From contig NVSG01000005.1 in assembly GCA_002401155.1 (NCBI GenBank), positions 5,005 to 69,004 of the forward strand: 64,000 nucleotides of DNA, given 5' to 3'. Of the stretch, positions 25,829 through 35,571 are shown piece by piece. The position numbers and the translations under genes are program-made. Under the pieces are notes generated by a model. The model ran no database searches. It saw only the letters and a list, made by a program, of their open reading frames with translations, and was not told the DNA's origin. Positions within the stretch are counted from its first letter, which is position 1; each line of letters opens with the position of its first letter. This stretch comes from Hyphomicrobiales bacterium. GTDB lineage: Bacteria; Pseudomonadota; Alphaproteobacteria; Rhizobiales; Rhizobiaceae.

Positions 25829-28456
25829 TCACGCTTCTTTCGGCTTGGCTTTAGGTTTTGCTTTGGCCTTTGGCTTCGCTTTTGCTTTCGCCTTAGGCTT
25901 GGCTTTGGCCTTAGCTTTCGGTTTTGCTTTTTTCTTTGCAGGGCCCTTGGCAATCTTGGCCGCAATTAATTCAAGAGCTTCTTCCAGCGTCACTGACATC
26001 GGGTCTTTGTCCCGCTGCAAGGTCGCGTTGATCTTGGCATGATTGACATAAGGGCCAAAGCGACCGTCTTTAACGGTGATAGGACCACCGAGATCAGGAT
26101 GATCGCCCAATTGCTTCAGCGATTGAGCCCCGCGTCTATTGCCGCCCTTGGCTGCTTTTTCAGCAATCACAGTCACCGCACGGTTAAGTCCGACGGTGAA
26201 AACTTCTTCCACGCTATCAAGATTGGCATAAGCGCCATCATGCAGCACGAAGGGGCCGTAGCGGCCAATGCCGGCTTTGATCATCTTCTTGGTCTCAGGA
26301 TGTTCACCCACATCACGAGGCAGAGCAAGCAGGCTCAGGGCCTTTTCAAAGTCGACTTCCAGTGGTTCCCAACCTTTTGGAATACTGGCACGTTTTGCAC
26401 CTTTTTCTTCGCCGCGTTGCACGTAGGGGCCGAAACGACCTGTGCGCAGAGTAACTTCTTCATCGCTCTCAGGATCATTACCCAGAAGCTTCGGCTCACC
26501 TGCCAGCGCTTCTGCCGCAGCATCCTTGTCGCTTTGACCAAGCTGGCGGGTAAAGGCACATTCTGGATAATTGGAACAACCAACAAAAGCGCCGTAGCGT
26601 CCGACTTTCAGGCTCAACTGGCCTGCACTACATTTTGGGCATCCGCGAGGGTCTGATCCATCTTCCTTCGGTGGGAAGGCAAGGGGAGCCAGTTCTTCGT
26701 TTAGACGGTCGAGAACTTCGGTAACCCGAACGTCCTTGATTTCGTCAACGCTGCCATGGAACTTCGTCCAGAAATCGCGCAATACGTCTTTCCACTGCAA
26801 TTCACCGGCAGAGATTTTATCGAGTTGCTGCTCCATTTCCGCGGTGAAGTCATATTCCACATAGCGTGCAAAGAAACTTTCCAAAAAGCTCGTTACCACG
26901 CGCCCTTTTGAATCAGGCGTGAAACGCTTTTTCTCAAGCACCACATATTCGCGGTCCTGCAATGTGGAAAGGGTGGAAGCATAAGTCGAAGGACGACCAA
27001 TGCCCAATTCTTCCATGCGTTTGATGAGCGAAGCCTCGGAATAACGCGGTGGCGGTTCAGTGAAGTGCTGATTGGCTTCAATCTTGTCCTTGGAAATAGC
27101 TTCGCCCTCAGTGAGAAGAGGCAAACGCTTGTCTTCTTCATCATCAGAAATAGATTTTGCTTCTTCATAGGCTTTCATGAAACCGTCGAAACGAACCACT
27201 GAACCATTTGCACGAAGCGTGGCTTTTTCAGAACCCTTGGTTGCGATGACATCAACGCTGGTGCGCTCGATGATCGCAGTTTCCATCTGGCTGGAAATGG
27301 TACGCTTCCAGATCAAATCATAAAGTCTGCGCTGGTCTTCATTCAGATAAGGAGCCATCGCTTCAGGTGTGCGGCTAATATCGGTTGGGCGGATAGCCTC
27401 GTGAGCCTCCTGCGCATTCTTGGCTTTGGATTTATAAAGCCGGACATTTTCTGGAACGTATTCAGCGCCAAATTGCGATTTGATCTGATCACGAATGGAA
27501 GGCATGGCCTCCGGTGTGATTTCAATACCATCGGTACGCATATAGGTAATCAGACCAACGGTCTCACCGCCAAGCTCCATACCTTCATAAAGTTTTTGCG
27601 CCACCTGCATGGTCACACGAGCGGAAAAACCAAGCTTGCGGCTGGCATCCATTTGCAATGTGGAGGTGGTGAAAGGTGCGTAAGGATTACGCTTTGTCGG
27701 TTTGGAGATCACAGTGCCAACGGAAAGCTCGGATGCTTCCAGCATGACTTTGATTTTCATTGCCTCAGTTTCGTTGGTAATATCCTGACGGCTGATCTTT
27801 TTGCCTTCGAATTCAGAGATGCGAGCTTCAAATTTTTGTGAAGAGCCATTGGCAAGAGAACCAATGATCGACCAATATTCAACCGGATTGAACGCTTCAA
27901 TCTCCGCTTCACGGTCGCAAATCAGACGCAACGCCACAGATTGCACGCGGCCCGCAGAGCGAGCGCCTGGCAATTTGCGCCACAAAACAGGAGAAAGCGT
28001 AAAGCCAACCAGATAATCGAGCGCACGGCGAGCAAGGTATGCATCCACCAGCGGCATATCGATATCGCGTGGGTTCTTCATCGCCTCCAGAATTGATTTC
28101 TTGGTGATCGCATTAAACACCACCCGCTCAACGGGCATGTCTTTAATCAGCTTCTTGTCTTTAAGAATCTCCAGCACATGCCACGAGATCGCTTCACCTT
28201 CTCTATCAGGATCGGTCGCGAGAATCAGTTTGTCGGCGCCCTTGACCAATTTCTGGATATCGGAGATGCGCGTTTTGGCTTTTGCATCTATCTGCCAGCT
28301 CATGGCAAAATCTTCGTCGGGCAAAACCGAACCATCCTTGGGAGGCAAATCGCGCACATGGCCATAGGAGGCTATGACTGTATAATCATTGCCCAGATAT
28401 TTGTTTATGGTTTTCGCTTTGGCGGGCGACTCTACAATAACAATATTATTGGTCAT
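25829..28456 (-). CDS. topA: DNA topoisomerase I
   Basis: Type IA topoisomerase of 875 residues that relaxes negative supercoils. The TOPRIM domain begins NIVIVESPAKAKTINKYLG and has LATDPDREGEAISWH. The active tyrosine is in GLITYMRTDGIEIT. A C-terminal zinc-finger-like region has CPKCSAGQLSLKVGRYGAFVGCSNYPEC, followed by further topoisomerase C-terminal repeats (GRFGPYV). The protein ends in a long, nearly pure Lys/Pro/Ala tail of about 45 residues. AGGAT lies just before ATG 28456. It leads the operon with rnr. Confidence 0.97.
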   Translation of the reverse strand: MTNNIVIVESPAKAKTINKYLGNDYTVIASYGHVRDLPPKDGSVLPDEDFAMSWQIDAKAKTRISDIQKLVKGADKLILATDPDREGEAISWHVLEILKDKKLIKDMPVERVVFNAITKKSILEAMKNPRDIDMPLVDAYLARRALDYLVGFTLSPVLWRKLPGARSAGRVQSVALRLICDREAEIEAFNPVEYWSIIGSLANGSSQKFEARISEFEGKKISRQDITNETEAMKIKVMLEASELSVGTVISKPTKRNPYAPFTTSTLQMDASRKLGFSARVTMQVAQKLYEGMELGGETVGLITYMRTDGIEITPEAMPSIRDQIKSQFGAEYVPENVRLYKSKAKNAQEAHEAIRPTDISRTPEAMAPYLNEDQRRLYDLIWKRTISSQMETAIIERTSVDVIATKGSEKATLRANGSVVRFDGFMKAYEEAKSISDDEEDKRLPLLTEGEAISKDKIEANQHFTEPPPRYSEASLIKRMEELGIGRPSTYASTLSTLQDREYVVLEKKRFTPDSKGRVVTSFLESFFARYVEYDFTAEMEQQLDKISAGELQWKDVLRDFWTKFHGSVDEIKDVRVTEVLDRLNEELAPLAFPPKEDGSDPRGCPKCSAGQLSLKVGRYGAFVGCSNYPECAFTRQLGQSDKDAAAEALAGEPKLLGNDPESDEEVTLRTGRFGPYVQRGEEKGAKRASIPKGWEPLEVDFEKALSLLALPRDVGEHPETKKMIKAGIGRYGPFVLHDGAYANLDSVEEVFTVGLNRAVTVIAEKAAKGGNRRGAQSLKQLGDHPDLGGPITVKDGRFGPYVNHAKINATLQRDKDPMSVTLEEALELIAAKIAKGPAKKKAKPKAKAKAKPKAKAKAKPKAKAKPKAKPKEA

Positions 28457-28766
28457 TCGAAATCCTGATGGAATCTAAGAAACTGGAGAATTATTGAATA
28501 TAGGAAATAAGATCAAATGGTAAATATGATCTCAACGACACATGAATTGGCGAGCCAACCGCCAAACGTCAACCCCAAATCGGTCACAGACACCATAAAA
28601 ATTAGAAATACAACTTAAAATAGAGGAAAACTAAAGTACAACCTATTGTATATTTTGCCGGGATATTCTAACCTTAACATTCTGGCGGTTGGCGGTCGTC
28701 TGAAAGAAGTGATGCAAGCAAACACGGGGGTTAAGTCCACATTATAACGGTTTGGACTCACTTGTA
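28457..28766. other. Gene-free divergent region between topA and a small gene
   Basis: About 310 bases, AT-rich in its first half, that should hold the topA promoter and that of the following small plus-strand gene. The only structure I noted is a distant 10-base inverted pair, GCCAACCGCC at 28554-28563 and GGCGGTTGGC at 28684-28693. A 70-codon minus-strand frame here has no good start or family resemblance. Confidence 0.45.
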
Positions 28767-29021
28767 ATGTCAGCAAACGATAAAAACGAAGAACAAAATA
28801 CCGGTGGCGCACTCGATGGGCTGCCAATTGATCTGCTCGAAAATTTGAATGTCGTTATCGAAAATCTCAGTTTTATAGAAAATTCGCTGCGACAGATGCA
28901 AAAACGAGCGCAAGAATCAAATGAGGCCTCGTTAAACTACTATTTGGAAATGGCAGCACAAACCGCCGAGCAACGTTTGAGGGAAGCAAAAACCCAAAAG
29001 AGCTGGCTTGCCGGAAAGTAG
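28767..29021 (+). CDS. Small helical protein, unknown function
   Basis: An 84-residue acidic protein, MSANDKNEEQNTGGALDGLP followed by long amphipathic helices (LLENLNVVIENLSFIENSLRQMQKRAQ and LNYYLEMAAQTAEQRLREA). It is probably a coiled-coil or helical-hairpin protein. There is no signal peptide or membrane segment. ATG 28767 is favoured over TTG 28752. It converges with xthA, 19 bases away. I do not recognise the family; codon usage is like that of real neighbours, which is the main support. Confidence 0.6.
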   Translation: MSANDKNEEQNTGGALDGLPIDLLENLNVVIENLSFIENSLRQMQKRAQESNEASLNYYLEMAAQTAEQRLREAKTQKSWLAGK

Positions 29022-29040
29022 CTCAGAGAAAAAACGAGCT

Positions 29041-29835
29041 TTATATATCCAGATCAATCCAGACCGGTACATGGTCCGAGGGTTTTTCCCAATCCCGCGT
29101 GAATTTATCGATGTCCGCGCCCTTTAACATGGGGGCAGCTTCCGGTGAGAGCAGCAAATGGTCGATGCGAATGCCGTGATTCTTTGGCCATGCCCCGCGC
29201 TGAAAATCCCAGAACGTATAGCTTGGTGAGGCATCGGTCACACTGCGGATTGATTCGGTCAACCCAAGATTGAGCAATCGCCGAAATGCATTTCGGCTTT
29301 CTGGCAAAAATAGTGCGTCCCCCTCCCATGCTTTTGGATCATAACAATCCTCCGGCATCGGGATGACATTATAATCTCCCGCTAGAACGAACGCTTCTTC
29401 ATGTAGCAATTGTTCTGCCGTCCATTTTTCGAGCCGAGCCATCCAGTCGAGTTTGTAGGGAAATTTATCGCTGTCCACCGGATTGCCATTCGGTAGATAA
29501 AGCGAAACCACCCGCAAAGACCGCCCCGAAACGGAAAACGCTCCTTCAATAAAACGTGCCTGGACATCAGGTTCATCGCTTTCATTGAGCATGGGAAGTC
29601 CGCGGTTTACCTCGTCAAAAGGCAGTTTGGATAGAATCGCAACGCCGTTAAAGCTCTTTTGCCCGTGGGTTTCCACATTATATCCCAATGCTTCGATCTC
29701 TTCGCCGGGGAAATTCTCGTCGACAGATTTAATCTCCTGCAAACAGGCTATATCTGGCTTGGTTTGTTTCAGCCATTCAATCAGATTGTCGTGCCGGGCC
29801 TTGATGCCGTTGATATTCCAGGTCGCTATCTTCAT
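29041..29835 (-). CDS. xthA: Exodeoxyribonuclease III
   Basis: AP endonuclease/3'-5' exonuclease for base-excision repair, 264 residues. Active-site motifs are visible: KIATWNINGIKARHDNLIEWL at the start, CLQEIKS with the metal glutamate, AGDYNVIPMPED, and the final HGIRIDHLLLS and PSDHVPVWIDL segments carrying the catalytic Asp-His pair. ATG 29835 is chosen because MKIATWNING is the family N-terminus; the longer in-frame extension is not supported. It is a single gene facing a small unknown gene. Confidence 0.95.
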   Translation of the reverse strand: MKIATWNINGIKARHDNLIEWLKQTKPDIACLQEIKSVDENFPGEEIEALGYNVETHGQKSFNGVAILSKLPFDEVNRGLPMLNESDEPDVQARFIEGAFSVSGRSLRVVSLYLPNGNPVDSDKFPYKLDWMARLEKWTAEQLLHEEAFVLAGDYNVIPMPEDCYDPKAWEGDALFLPESRNAFRRLLNLGLTESIRSVTDASPSYTFWDFQRGAWPKNHGIRIDHLLLSPEAAPMLKGADIDKFTRDWEKPSDHVPVWIDLDI

Positions 29836-30094
29836 TTTCAATGGGCCATAAATTTTGTGATTCCGATCATTATTATTAGTCAATTCCCGGTGACAACGCA
29901 CCAGAAAAATAAGGCAAACTGTGGATAGTTACGACTGGGGCATTTTGCATAATTCCAATTTCGTCATAAACTTTAATAGCCTTTCTGCGAATCACCGGCA
30001 TGCGGCCAATGACCAGCACCAATGAAGGGTGTTCCGTGAAATACCGGAATTAGCTTGGGAAACATTCTTGTTACGAGAATCAAGGAGAACGAAA

Positions 30095-31444
30095 ATGGGG
30101 CAGAATTCATCACTCGGCACAGCCGAGCAGTTGAGAGATCCAAATTATACACCACCAATGGCGCAGGCGATCCCGCTCGGGATACAGCACGTGCTGGCAA
30201 TGTTTGTCAGTAATATTACACCCGCCATTATCATCGCTTTTGCAGCAGGCTTCGGCTTCGGATCACCTGATGCAGGCGTATTGATCTATATGATTCAAAT
30301 GTCGATGCTGTTTGCAGGCATTGCCACTTTGTTTCAAACCATCGGCATGGGACCAATTGGCGCCAGACTGCCAATCGTACAGGGCACAAGCTTTGCCTTT
30401 ATCCCGATCATGATACCGCTGGTTGCAGGGCAGGGGACTGCTGCATTGGGCGCGCTCATGGGCGGCGTCATTCTTGGCGGTGTATTCCACTTCTTCATTG
30501 GCACATTCATCGGCAAAATTCGCTTTGCCTTACCACCACTGGTAACCGGCCTCATCGTTTTGATGATTGGTCTGGCGCTGGTGAAAGTTGGTATTCAATA
30601 TGCAGCGGGCGGCGTACCTGCCATCGGCAAACCTGAATTTGGCAGCCTGACAAACTGGACCATGGCGCTGGTCGTGATCGTGGTAACTTTAGGCATCAAG
30701 TTCTTTACCAAGGGCATCATGTCCGTTGGTGCGGTACTGATTGGTATCGTCGTTGGCTATATCGTTGCCTATTTCATGGGCGAGGTAAGCTTCGACGGAA
30801 TAGGCAGAGCATCCGTATTCGTGATGCCTGTACCATTCAAATTCGGCTTTGAATTTTCTGCAGCAGCAGTGGTCGGCTTTTGCTTCATGGCAATTGTTTC
30901 CGCGATCGAAACAGTGGGCGATGTTTCTGGCATCACCAAAGGCGGTGCCGGGCGCGAAGCAACCGATGCAGAAATCACCGGCGCAACCTATGCCGATGGT
31001 TTGGGCACCGCGATTGCCGGTATCTTCGGCGGCCTGCCAAACACTTCCTTCAGCCAGAACGTTGGCCTGATTTCCATGACCGGTGTCATGAGCCGCCATG
31101 TGGTGACCATCGGGGCGATCTTCCTGATCATCTGTGGCTTCCTGCCGAAAATCGGCGCAGCTATCATCACCATACCGATTGAGGTTTTGGGTGGCGGTGT
31201 GATTGTCATGTTCGGCATGGTAGCAGCAGCTGGTGTCAACATGTTGTCCGACGTCAATTGGAACCGGCGCAATATGATGATTTTTGCCATCGCGCTTTCC
31301 ATCGGCCTTGGCTTGCAACTGGTGCCGGATGCATTGCAACATCTGCCGAGAGCAGCACAAATTCTGCTGACTTCCGGCCTGCTACCGGCAGCGGCAATTG
31401 CAATTATTCTTAATCTGGTTCTGCCTGAAGAGCTTGAAGAATAA
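30095..31444 (+). CDS. NCS2-family nucleobase:cation symporter (uracil/xanthine permease type)
   Basis: A 449-residue inner-membrane transporter with about 14 hydrophobic spans. NCS2 landmarks are QAIPLGIQHVLAMFVSNITPAII in TM1, the VQGTSFAFIPIM segment of TM3, ISAIETVGDVSGITK-type AIVSAIETVGDVSGIT with the substrate glutamate, and GLPNTSFSQNVGLISMTGVMSRHV, the conserved purine/xanthine-type signature. That signature favours purines such as xanthine or urate over uracil. AGGAG lies seven bases before ATG 30095. The gene stands alone with its own terminator. No purine catabolism genes are adjacent. Confidence 0.88.
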   Translation: MGQNSSLGTAEQLRDPNYTPPMAQAIPLGIQHVLAMFVSNITPAIIIAFAAGFGFGSPDAGVLIYMIQMSMLFAGIATLFQTIGMGPIGARLPIVQGTSFAFIPIMIPLVAGQGTAALGALMGGVILGGVFHFFIGTFIGKIRFALPPLVTGLIVLMIGLALVKVGIQYAAGGVPAIGKPEFGSLTNWTMALVVIVVTLGIKFFTKGIMSVGAVLIGIVVGYIVAYFMGEVSFDGIGRASVFVMPVPFKFGFEFSAAAVVGFCFMAIVSAIETVGDVSGITKGGAGREATDAEITGATYADGLGTAIAGIFGGLPNTSFSQNVGLISMTGVMSRHVVTIGAIFLIICGFLPKIGAAIITIPIEVLGGGVIVMFGMVAAAGVNMLSDVNWNRRNMMIFAIALSIGLGLQLVPDALQHLPRAAQILLTSGLLPAAAIAIILNLVLPEELEE

Positions 31445-31472
31445 GAAATATGCAGATAGTTGAATAGAAACG

Positions 31473-31501
31473 AAAGGCCTAGATGATTCTAGGCCTTTTT
31501 T
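31473..31501 (+). terminator. Intrinsic terminator after the permease
   Basis: A perfect 11-base stem AAAGGCCTAGA / TCTAGGCCTTT with a TGAT loop runs into a T-tract ending at 31501, 28 bases after the permease stop. This is a canonical rho-independent terminator separating it from fnrL. Confidence 0.88.
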
Positions 31502-31575
31502 GTTGCAGTCCCATTCTGATTGGCTATGGTGCATATATATTAGGTTTGCAGAAGATAACCCACGGAAAAATTGAT

Positions 31576-32313
31576 ATGACAGAATCCAGAGTTATGGAAA
31601 CTGAATTTCTTGCCCATTTTCCATCTGTGTGCACAACTTGCAGTGCGCGCTTGCACGGGGTTTGCGGGGCGCTGAGTTCTCCCGAACTAGATGTGTTTGG
31701 AAAATACACCTATATGAAATCCATCAAAAAAGGAGACATCATCTCCTTTGACGCTGACGATGTGACTGAATATGCCAACATCGTATCGGGAACAGCAAAG
31801 CTTTCAAAAATCATGGAAGACGGCCGCCAGCAAATTCTGGGTCTGCAATTTGCGCCGGAATTTATGGGGCGCGCGTTTTCAGGCACGGCCCATATCACCA
31901 TCGAAGCGGCCACCGATATGGAGCTTTGTGTTTTTCCCAAAACAGCCTTTGAAAAAATGGCCCATCAGGCTCCAGGGTTTGAACACCGCCTGTTGCAACA
32001 AACACTGGCGCAACTTGATACGGCACGCGAATGGATGGTTACGCTGGGCCGCAAAACCGCCGCCGAAAAGGTCGCAACATTTTTGCTGTTATTGGCAAAA
32101 AATATGAAAATCGATATGATCGCAAGCGAAGACGCCGCTGAGTTTGAAATTCCAATCACCCGAAATGACATTGCTGATTTTTTAGGATTGACCATCGAAA
32201 CTGTCAGCCGGCAAATTACCAAGCTGCGCAAAGCGGAAGTGATTGTTGTGGAAAATCACAATCACATTATTGTCCCCAGCATCCGCCGACTCGCACTACG
32301 CTGCGAAAACTGA
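31576..32313 (+). CDS. fnrL: FnrL-type Crp/Fnr oxygen-responsive regulator
   Basis: A 245-residue Crp/Fnr activator. The N-terminal cluster CX2CX7C (Cys19, Cys22, Cys30) plus internal Cys118 provide the four ligands for an oxygen-labile [4Fe-4S] cluster, as in FNR/FnrL. A cyclic-nucleotide-like beta roll follows, then the helix-turn-helix FEIPITRNDIADFLGLTIETVSRQITKLRKAEVI with the E-SR recognition residues that read TTGAT sites. ATG 31576 has GGAAA upstream and begins the usual N-terminus. It lies next to the cbb3 operon, whose promoter has an FNR box. Confidence 0.92.
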   Translation: MTESRVMETEFLAHFPSVCTTCSARLHGVCGALSSPELDVFGKYTYMKSIKKGDIISFDADDVTEYANIVSGTAKLSKIMEDGRQQILGLQFAPEFMGRAFSGTAHITIEAATDMELCVFPKTAFEKMAHQAPGFEHRLLQQTLAQLDTAREWMVTLGRKTAAEKVATFLLLLAKNMKIDMIASEDAAEFEIPITRNDIADFLGLTIETVSRQITKLRKAEVIVVENHNHIIVPSIRRLALRCEN

Positions 32314-32315
32314 TC

Positions 32316-32777
32316 CTAATTTTCCGCCTCAAGCCGCCTGACCAAAAGCGGTAAAATGAATTCAGTCTCAAAAGCAATATGACGGCGCAGACCTTCGAAA
32401 AATCCCCGCAGCATATAACCTATGGTTTCGGCATTCGCCACATCGGTGATTCTCCCGGCGAGCGCATCGGATAATTCCTCGGCATAGCTTTCATCTTCCC
32501 AATGTTCATAGCGCAGCCGTTCAAGGCTCGATGCCAGAGGCGGTTGAGCGTCTCCATAATAAGACCCCATATTCGTCGATAACAATGGAAAAACCTTGTT
32601 TTCTTCAAAGTCATGCGCCCGCTTGATCGCCGGATAAATCATACGGGCAGCTTGCAAGCATTTCTGGGTGTCGACATCGCCGGGGAGGGAATCCGCAATC
32701 GCTTCCAATTCTTCACATAGAATTAGCTGTGTCGCGAAATTACTACGCATTGTCGATATGATCTGCTCTAATTCCAT
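32316..32777 (-). CDS. Hemerythrin-like HHE-domain protein
   Basis: A 153-residue four-helix protein with possible di-iron ligands: RAHDFEENKVFPLL, RYEHWEDESYAEEL and RRHIAFETEFILPLL. The pattern is that of HHE/hemerythrin-like domains, which can bind oxygen, nitric oxide or iron. Convergent with fnrL (three-base gap) and divergent from ccoN, it could share the FNR box and take part in oxygen or NO handling during microaerobic growth. ATG 32777 is chosen; TTG 32804 is possible. Specific function is not known. Confidence 0.8.
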   Translation of the reverse strand: MELEQIISTMRSNFATQLILCEELEAIADSLPGDVDTQKCLQAARMIYPAIKRAHDFEENKVFPLLSTNMGSYYGDAQPPLASSLERLRYEHWEDESYAEELSDALAGRITDVANAETIGYMLRGFFEGLRRHIAFETEFILPLLVRRLEAEN

Positions 32778-32952
32778 ATATGAACCAGCTTTTATCCCCT
32801 GCAAAAAGAACTGCGTGGCAAACTCAGCTGCGATAGCGCCGTACTAACACTCCATCTACTAGAGACTGCTTCCGGCACCAGTGCCTCCCACAAGACGTCA
32901 GCAGTTAAGTTTGCCACCACATTGTTCTAGTAATAAAGTAACGTGTGAGACA

Positions 32953-32966
32953 TTGATCTATGTCAA
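32953..32966. promoter_or_regulatory. FNR/FixK box upstream of ccoN
   Basis: TTGAT-CTAT-GTCAA matches the consensus TTGAT-N4-ATCAA at nine of ten positions. It lies 61 bases before the ccoN ATG, suitable for an activator site near -40, and about 175 bases before the hemerythrin gene. The adjacent fnrL product is the expected regulator. Confidence 0.88.
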
Positions 32967-33027
32967 AGCGGGGTAAAACCTCTTCGTTCATGGATGCACA
33001 AAAGGCATAACTTTGGAGCCAGAGAAA

Positions 33028-34656
33028 ATGAAATTCGGTATTGAAACCATCGTATTGGTTATGGGAACGTTATTGGCGCTCTTAGCAGCGGCATTTGCAC
33101 AGGACCAATTGTTTCAAGCCCATGCGTGGGTACTATTCTTCGTCCTTGCAGTCAGCACGGTCATTGTATTGAGGCGGGTAAACTTTGTCCCCGCCGGCGG
33201 CAAACCGGCAACGGTCGACACAAGCGGATATATGGATGATGTGATTCGCGCAGGCGTTATCGCCACCATGTTCTGGGGCATTGTCGGGTTTTTGGTCGGT
33301 GTGGTCATTGCTACACAGCTGTCCTGGCCGATTTTTAACATCGAACCCTGGTTCAACTTTGGCAGGCTGCGTCCGGTGCACACATCGGCGGTGATCTTCG
33401 CCTTTTGCGGCAACGCACTGATTTGCACAAGTTTTTACGTGGTACAACGCACCTGTCGTGCACGGCTCTGGGGCGGCAATCTCGCATGGTTCGTATTTTG
33501 GGGCTACCAACTCTTTATTGTTATGGCAGCCACCGGATATTTGCTCGGTTCAACCCAGTCACGCGAATATGCAGAACCTGAATGGTACGTGGACATCTGG
33601 CTCACCATTGTCTGGGTCGCCTATCTGGTTGTATTCATGGGAACGCTGATCAAGCGTAAAGAGCCCCATATCTATGTGGCAAACTGGTTCTATCTGTCCT
33701 TCATTGTGACGGTAGCGATGTTGCACATCGTCAACAATCTGGCGATGCCAGTCTCTTTCCTTGGCGCAAAAAGCTATTCGCTCTTTTCAGGCGTGCAAGA
33801 TGCGCTCACCCAGTGGTGGTACGGACACAATGCGGTTGGGTTCTTCCTGACGGCGGGCTTCCTCGGCATGATGTATTATTTCGTACCGAAGCAAGCCAAT
33901 CGTCCGGTGTTCTCATACCGGTTATCAATCATCCACTTTTGGTCCCTGATCTTCCTTTATATCTGGGCCGGACCTCACCATCTCCATTATACAGCGCTGC
34001 CCGATTGGGCGCAGACGCTGGGCATGGTCTTTTCCATCATGTTGTGGATGCCTTCATGGGGCGGCATGATCAACGGCCTGATGACCTTGTCAGGCGCGTG
34101 GGACAAGCTGCGTACCGATCCGATCATTCGTATGATGGTTCTGGCGCTGGCATTCTACGGCATGTCCACATTTGAAGGTCCGGTAATGGCAATCAAATCT
34201 GTGAACTCACTTTCCCATTACACCGATTGGACCATCGGCCACGTGCATTCCGGTGCGCTCGGTTGGAACGGTATGATCACCTTCGCCGCAATCTACTATC
34301 TGGTGCCGAAATTGTGGGGTTGCAAAGAATTGTATTCTCTCAAACTGGTCAACGTACACTTCTGGCTGGCAACCATCGGCATCGTGATTTACGCGTCAGT
34401 CCTTTGGGTTGCAGGCATCACCCAAGGTTTGATGTGGCGCGAATATGATGATCAGGGCTTCCTCGTGAACTCCTTCATCGAGACGGTTTCGGCCATCCAT
34501 CCAGAATATGTCATGCGCATGTTTGGCGGATTGCTCTACCTCGCAGGTGCTTTGGTAATGGTTTATAACCTTTACCGCACCGTCAAAGACGGCGCGGGGC
34601 AAGTGGCCCAGCCAGCTTCAGATCAACCAGCAGCAGCTGCAATTCCCGCGGAGTAA
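33028..34656 (+). CDS. ccoN: Cytochrome cbb3 oxidase subunit I
   Basis: Catalytic heme-copper subunit of 542 residues with about 12-14 membrane spans. Heme ligands lie in [18 protein letters not shown], and the CuB and heme b3 histidines in [23 protein letters not shown] and [13 protein letters not shown]. It reduces oxygen with very high affinity and pumps protons. ATG 33028 is used because GGAG lies nine bases upstream; TTG 33013 would overlap that site. First gene of ccoNOQP, driven from the FNR box. Confidence 0.97.
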   Translation: MKFGIETIVLVMGTLLALLAAAFAQDQLFQAHAWVLFFVLAVSTVIVLRRVNFVPAGGKPATVDTSGYMDDVIRAGVIATMFWGIVGFLVGVVIATQLSWPIFNIEPWFNFGRLRPVHTSAVIFAFCGNALICTSFYVVQRTCRARLWGGNLAWFVFWGYQLFIVMAATGYLLGSTQSREYAEPEWYVDIWLTIVWVAYLVVFMGTLIKRKEPHIYVANWFYLSFIVTVAMLHIVNNLAMPVSFLGAKSYSLFSGVQDALTQWWYGHNAVGFFLTAGFLGMMYYFVPKQANRPVFSYRLSIIHFWSLIFLYIWAGPHHLHYTALPDWAQTLGMVFSIMLWMPSWGGMINGLMTLSGAWDKLRTDPIIRMMVLALAFYGMSTFEGPVMAIKSVNSLSHYTDWTIGHVHSGALGWNGMITFAAIYYLVPKLWGCKELYSLKLVNVHFWLATIGIVIYASVLWVAGITQGLMWREYDDQGFLVNSFIETVSAIHPEYVMRMFGGLLYLAGALVMVYNLYRTVKDGAGQVAQPASDQPAAAAIPAE

Positions 34657-34661
34657 TTGAT

Positions 34662-35396
34662 ATGTCTATTCTAAACAAACACGGCGTCATTGAACGAAAC
34701 GCCACTCTGCTTATGGTTCTATCTCTGGTGGTGGTATTGATCGGCGGCATCGTCGAGATCGTGCCGCTCTTCTATCTCAAAACCACCATCGAAAAAGTTG
34801 AAGGCATGCGGCCCTATTCACCGCTGGAACTTGCCGGGCGCACCATCTATGTGCGTGAAGGCTGTTATTTATGCCACTCGCAGATGATCCGGCCTTTCCG
34901 TGATGAGGTCGAGCGTTATGGCCATTATTCACTGGCCGCTGAAAGCATGTACGATCATCCTTTTCAGTGGGGTTCAAAACGAACCGGGCCAGATCTTGCC
35001 CGTGTCGGTGGTCGCTATTCCGATGACTGGCATTTGGCCCATTTGACCAATCCGCAAAGTGTGGTGCCTGAATCAATCATGCCGAGCTATTCATTTTTGG
35101 CCAAAACACCGCTGGAGATCAATAATATCGCAGGGCATTTGATTGCAAACCGCGCGGTTGGTGTTCCTTATACCGATGAGATGATTGCCCTTGCCAAACA
35201 GGATACGCTGGCCCAGATCGACCCGGATTCCGATGGCGCGGAGGCACTTGCCGAGCGTTATCCAAAAGCCGTCATCCGCAATTTCGATGGCGATTCAACT
35301 TCAGTCAGCGAGATGGATGCAATGATTGCCTATCTGCAAATGCTGGGCACTCTGGTCGATTTCAGTTCCTATAAACCTCAAGACAATCTGCGTTAG
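34662..35396 (+). CDS. ccoO: Cytochrome cbb3 oxidase subunit II (mono-heme c)
   Basis: A 244-residue membrane-anchored cytochrome c. One N-terminal membrane span ([24 protein letters not shown]) precedes the heme motif C68-YL-C71-H72 in [18 protein letters not shown]. The axial methionine is likely in [10 protein letters not shown]. It transfers electrons from CcoP to the catalytic subunit. It begins five bases after ccoN and is followed closely by ccoQ. Confidence 0.97.
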   Translation: MSILNKHGVIERNATLLMVLSLVVVLIGGIVEIVPLFYLKTTIEKVEGMRPYSPLELAGRTIYVREGCYLCHSQMIRPFRDEVERYGHYSLAAESMYDHPFQWGSKRTGPDLARVGGRYSDDWHLAHLTNPQSVVPESIMPSYSFLAKTPLEINNIAGHLIANRAVGVPYTDEMIALAKQDTLAQIDPDSDGAEALAERYPKAVIRNFDGDSTSVSEMDAMIAYLQMLGTLVDFSSYKPQDNLR

Positions 35397-35406
35397 GAGA
35401 TAGACA

Positions 35407-35571
35407 ATGGATTATGACTTCCTTCGAGGATTCGCAGACAGTTGGGGCCTGCTTTATATGGTCGTGATTTTCATCGGTGTGATTGCGTTCACGTTTCGAC
35501 CCGGCTCAAAAAAGATTGCCGACGAAATCGCCAATATCCCGCTGAAAGAGGATAAGCTCGATGACCAATAG
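35407..35571 (+). CDS. ccoQ: Cytochrome cbb3 oxidase small subunit CcoQ
   Basis: A 54-residue protein, MDYDFLRGFADSWGLLYMVV, with one membrane span and a charged tail (RPGSKKIADEIANIPLKED). CcoQ stabilises the cbb3 complex. It has GGAGA before its ATG and overlaps the ccoP start by 11 bases. Position between ccoO and ccoP together with the FRPGSKK motif makes the call secure despite its small size. Confidence 0.95.
   Translation: MDYDFLRGFADSWGLLYMVVIFIGVIAFTFRPGSKKIADEIANIPLKEDKLDDQ

Noticed and set aside
25704-26042. Phenylalanine/alanine/leucine-rich plus-strand frame looking like a membrane protein
   Set aside because: It is the antisense image of the Lys/Pro/Ala tail of topA, which translates in reverse to hydrophobic residues.
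28615-28827. A 70-codon minus-strand frame between topA and the small helical protein
   Set aside because: No family resemblance, no ribosome site, and it overlaps the better supported plus-strand gene.
30689-31360. A 223-codon minus-strand frame rich in His, Cys and Asp
   Set aside because: Lies fully inside the NCS2 permease gene and has the composition expected from the reverse of a membrane protein gene.
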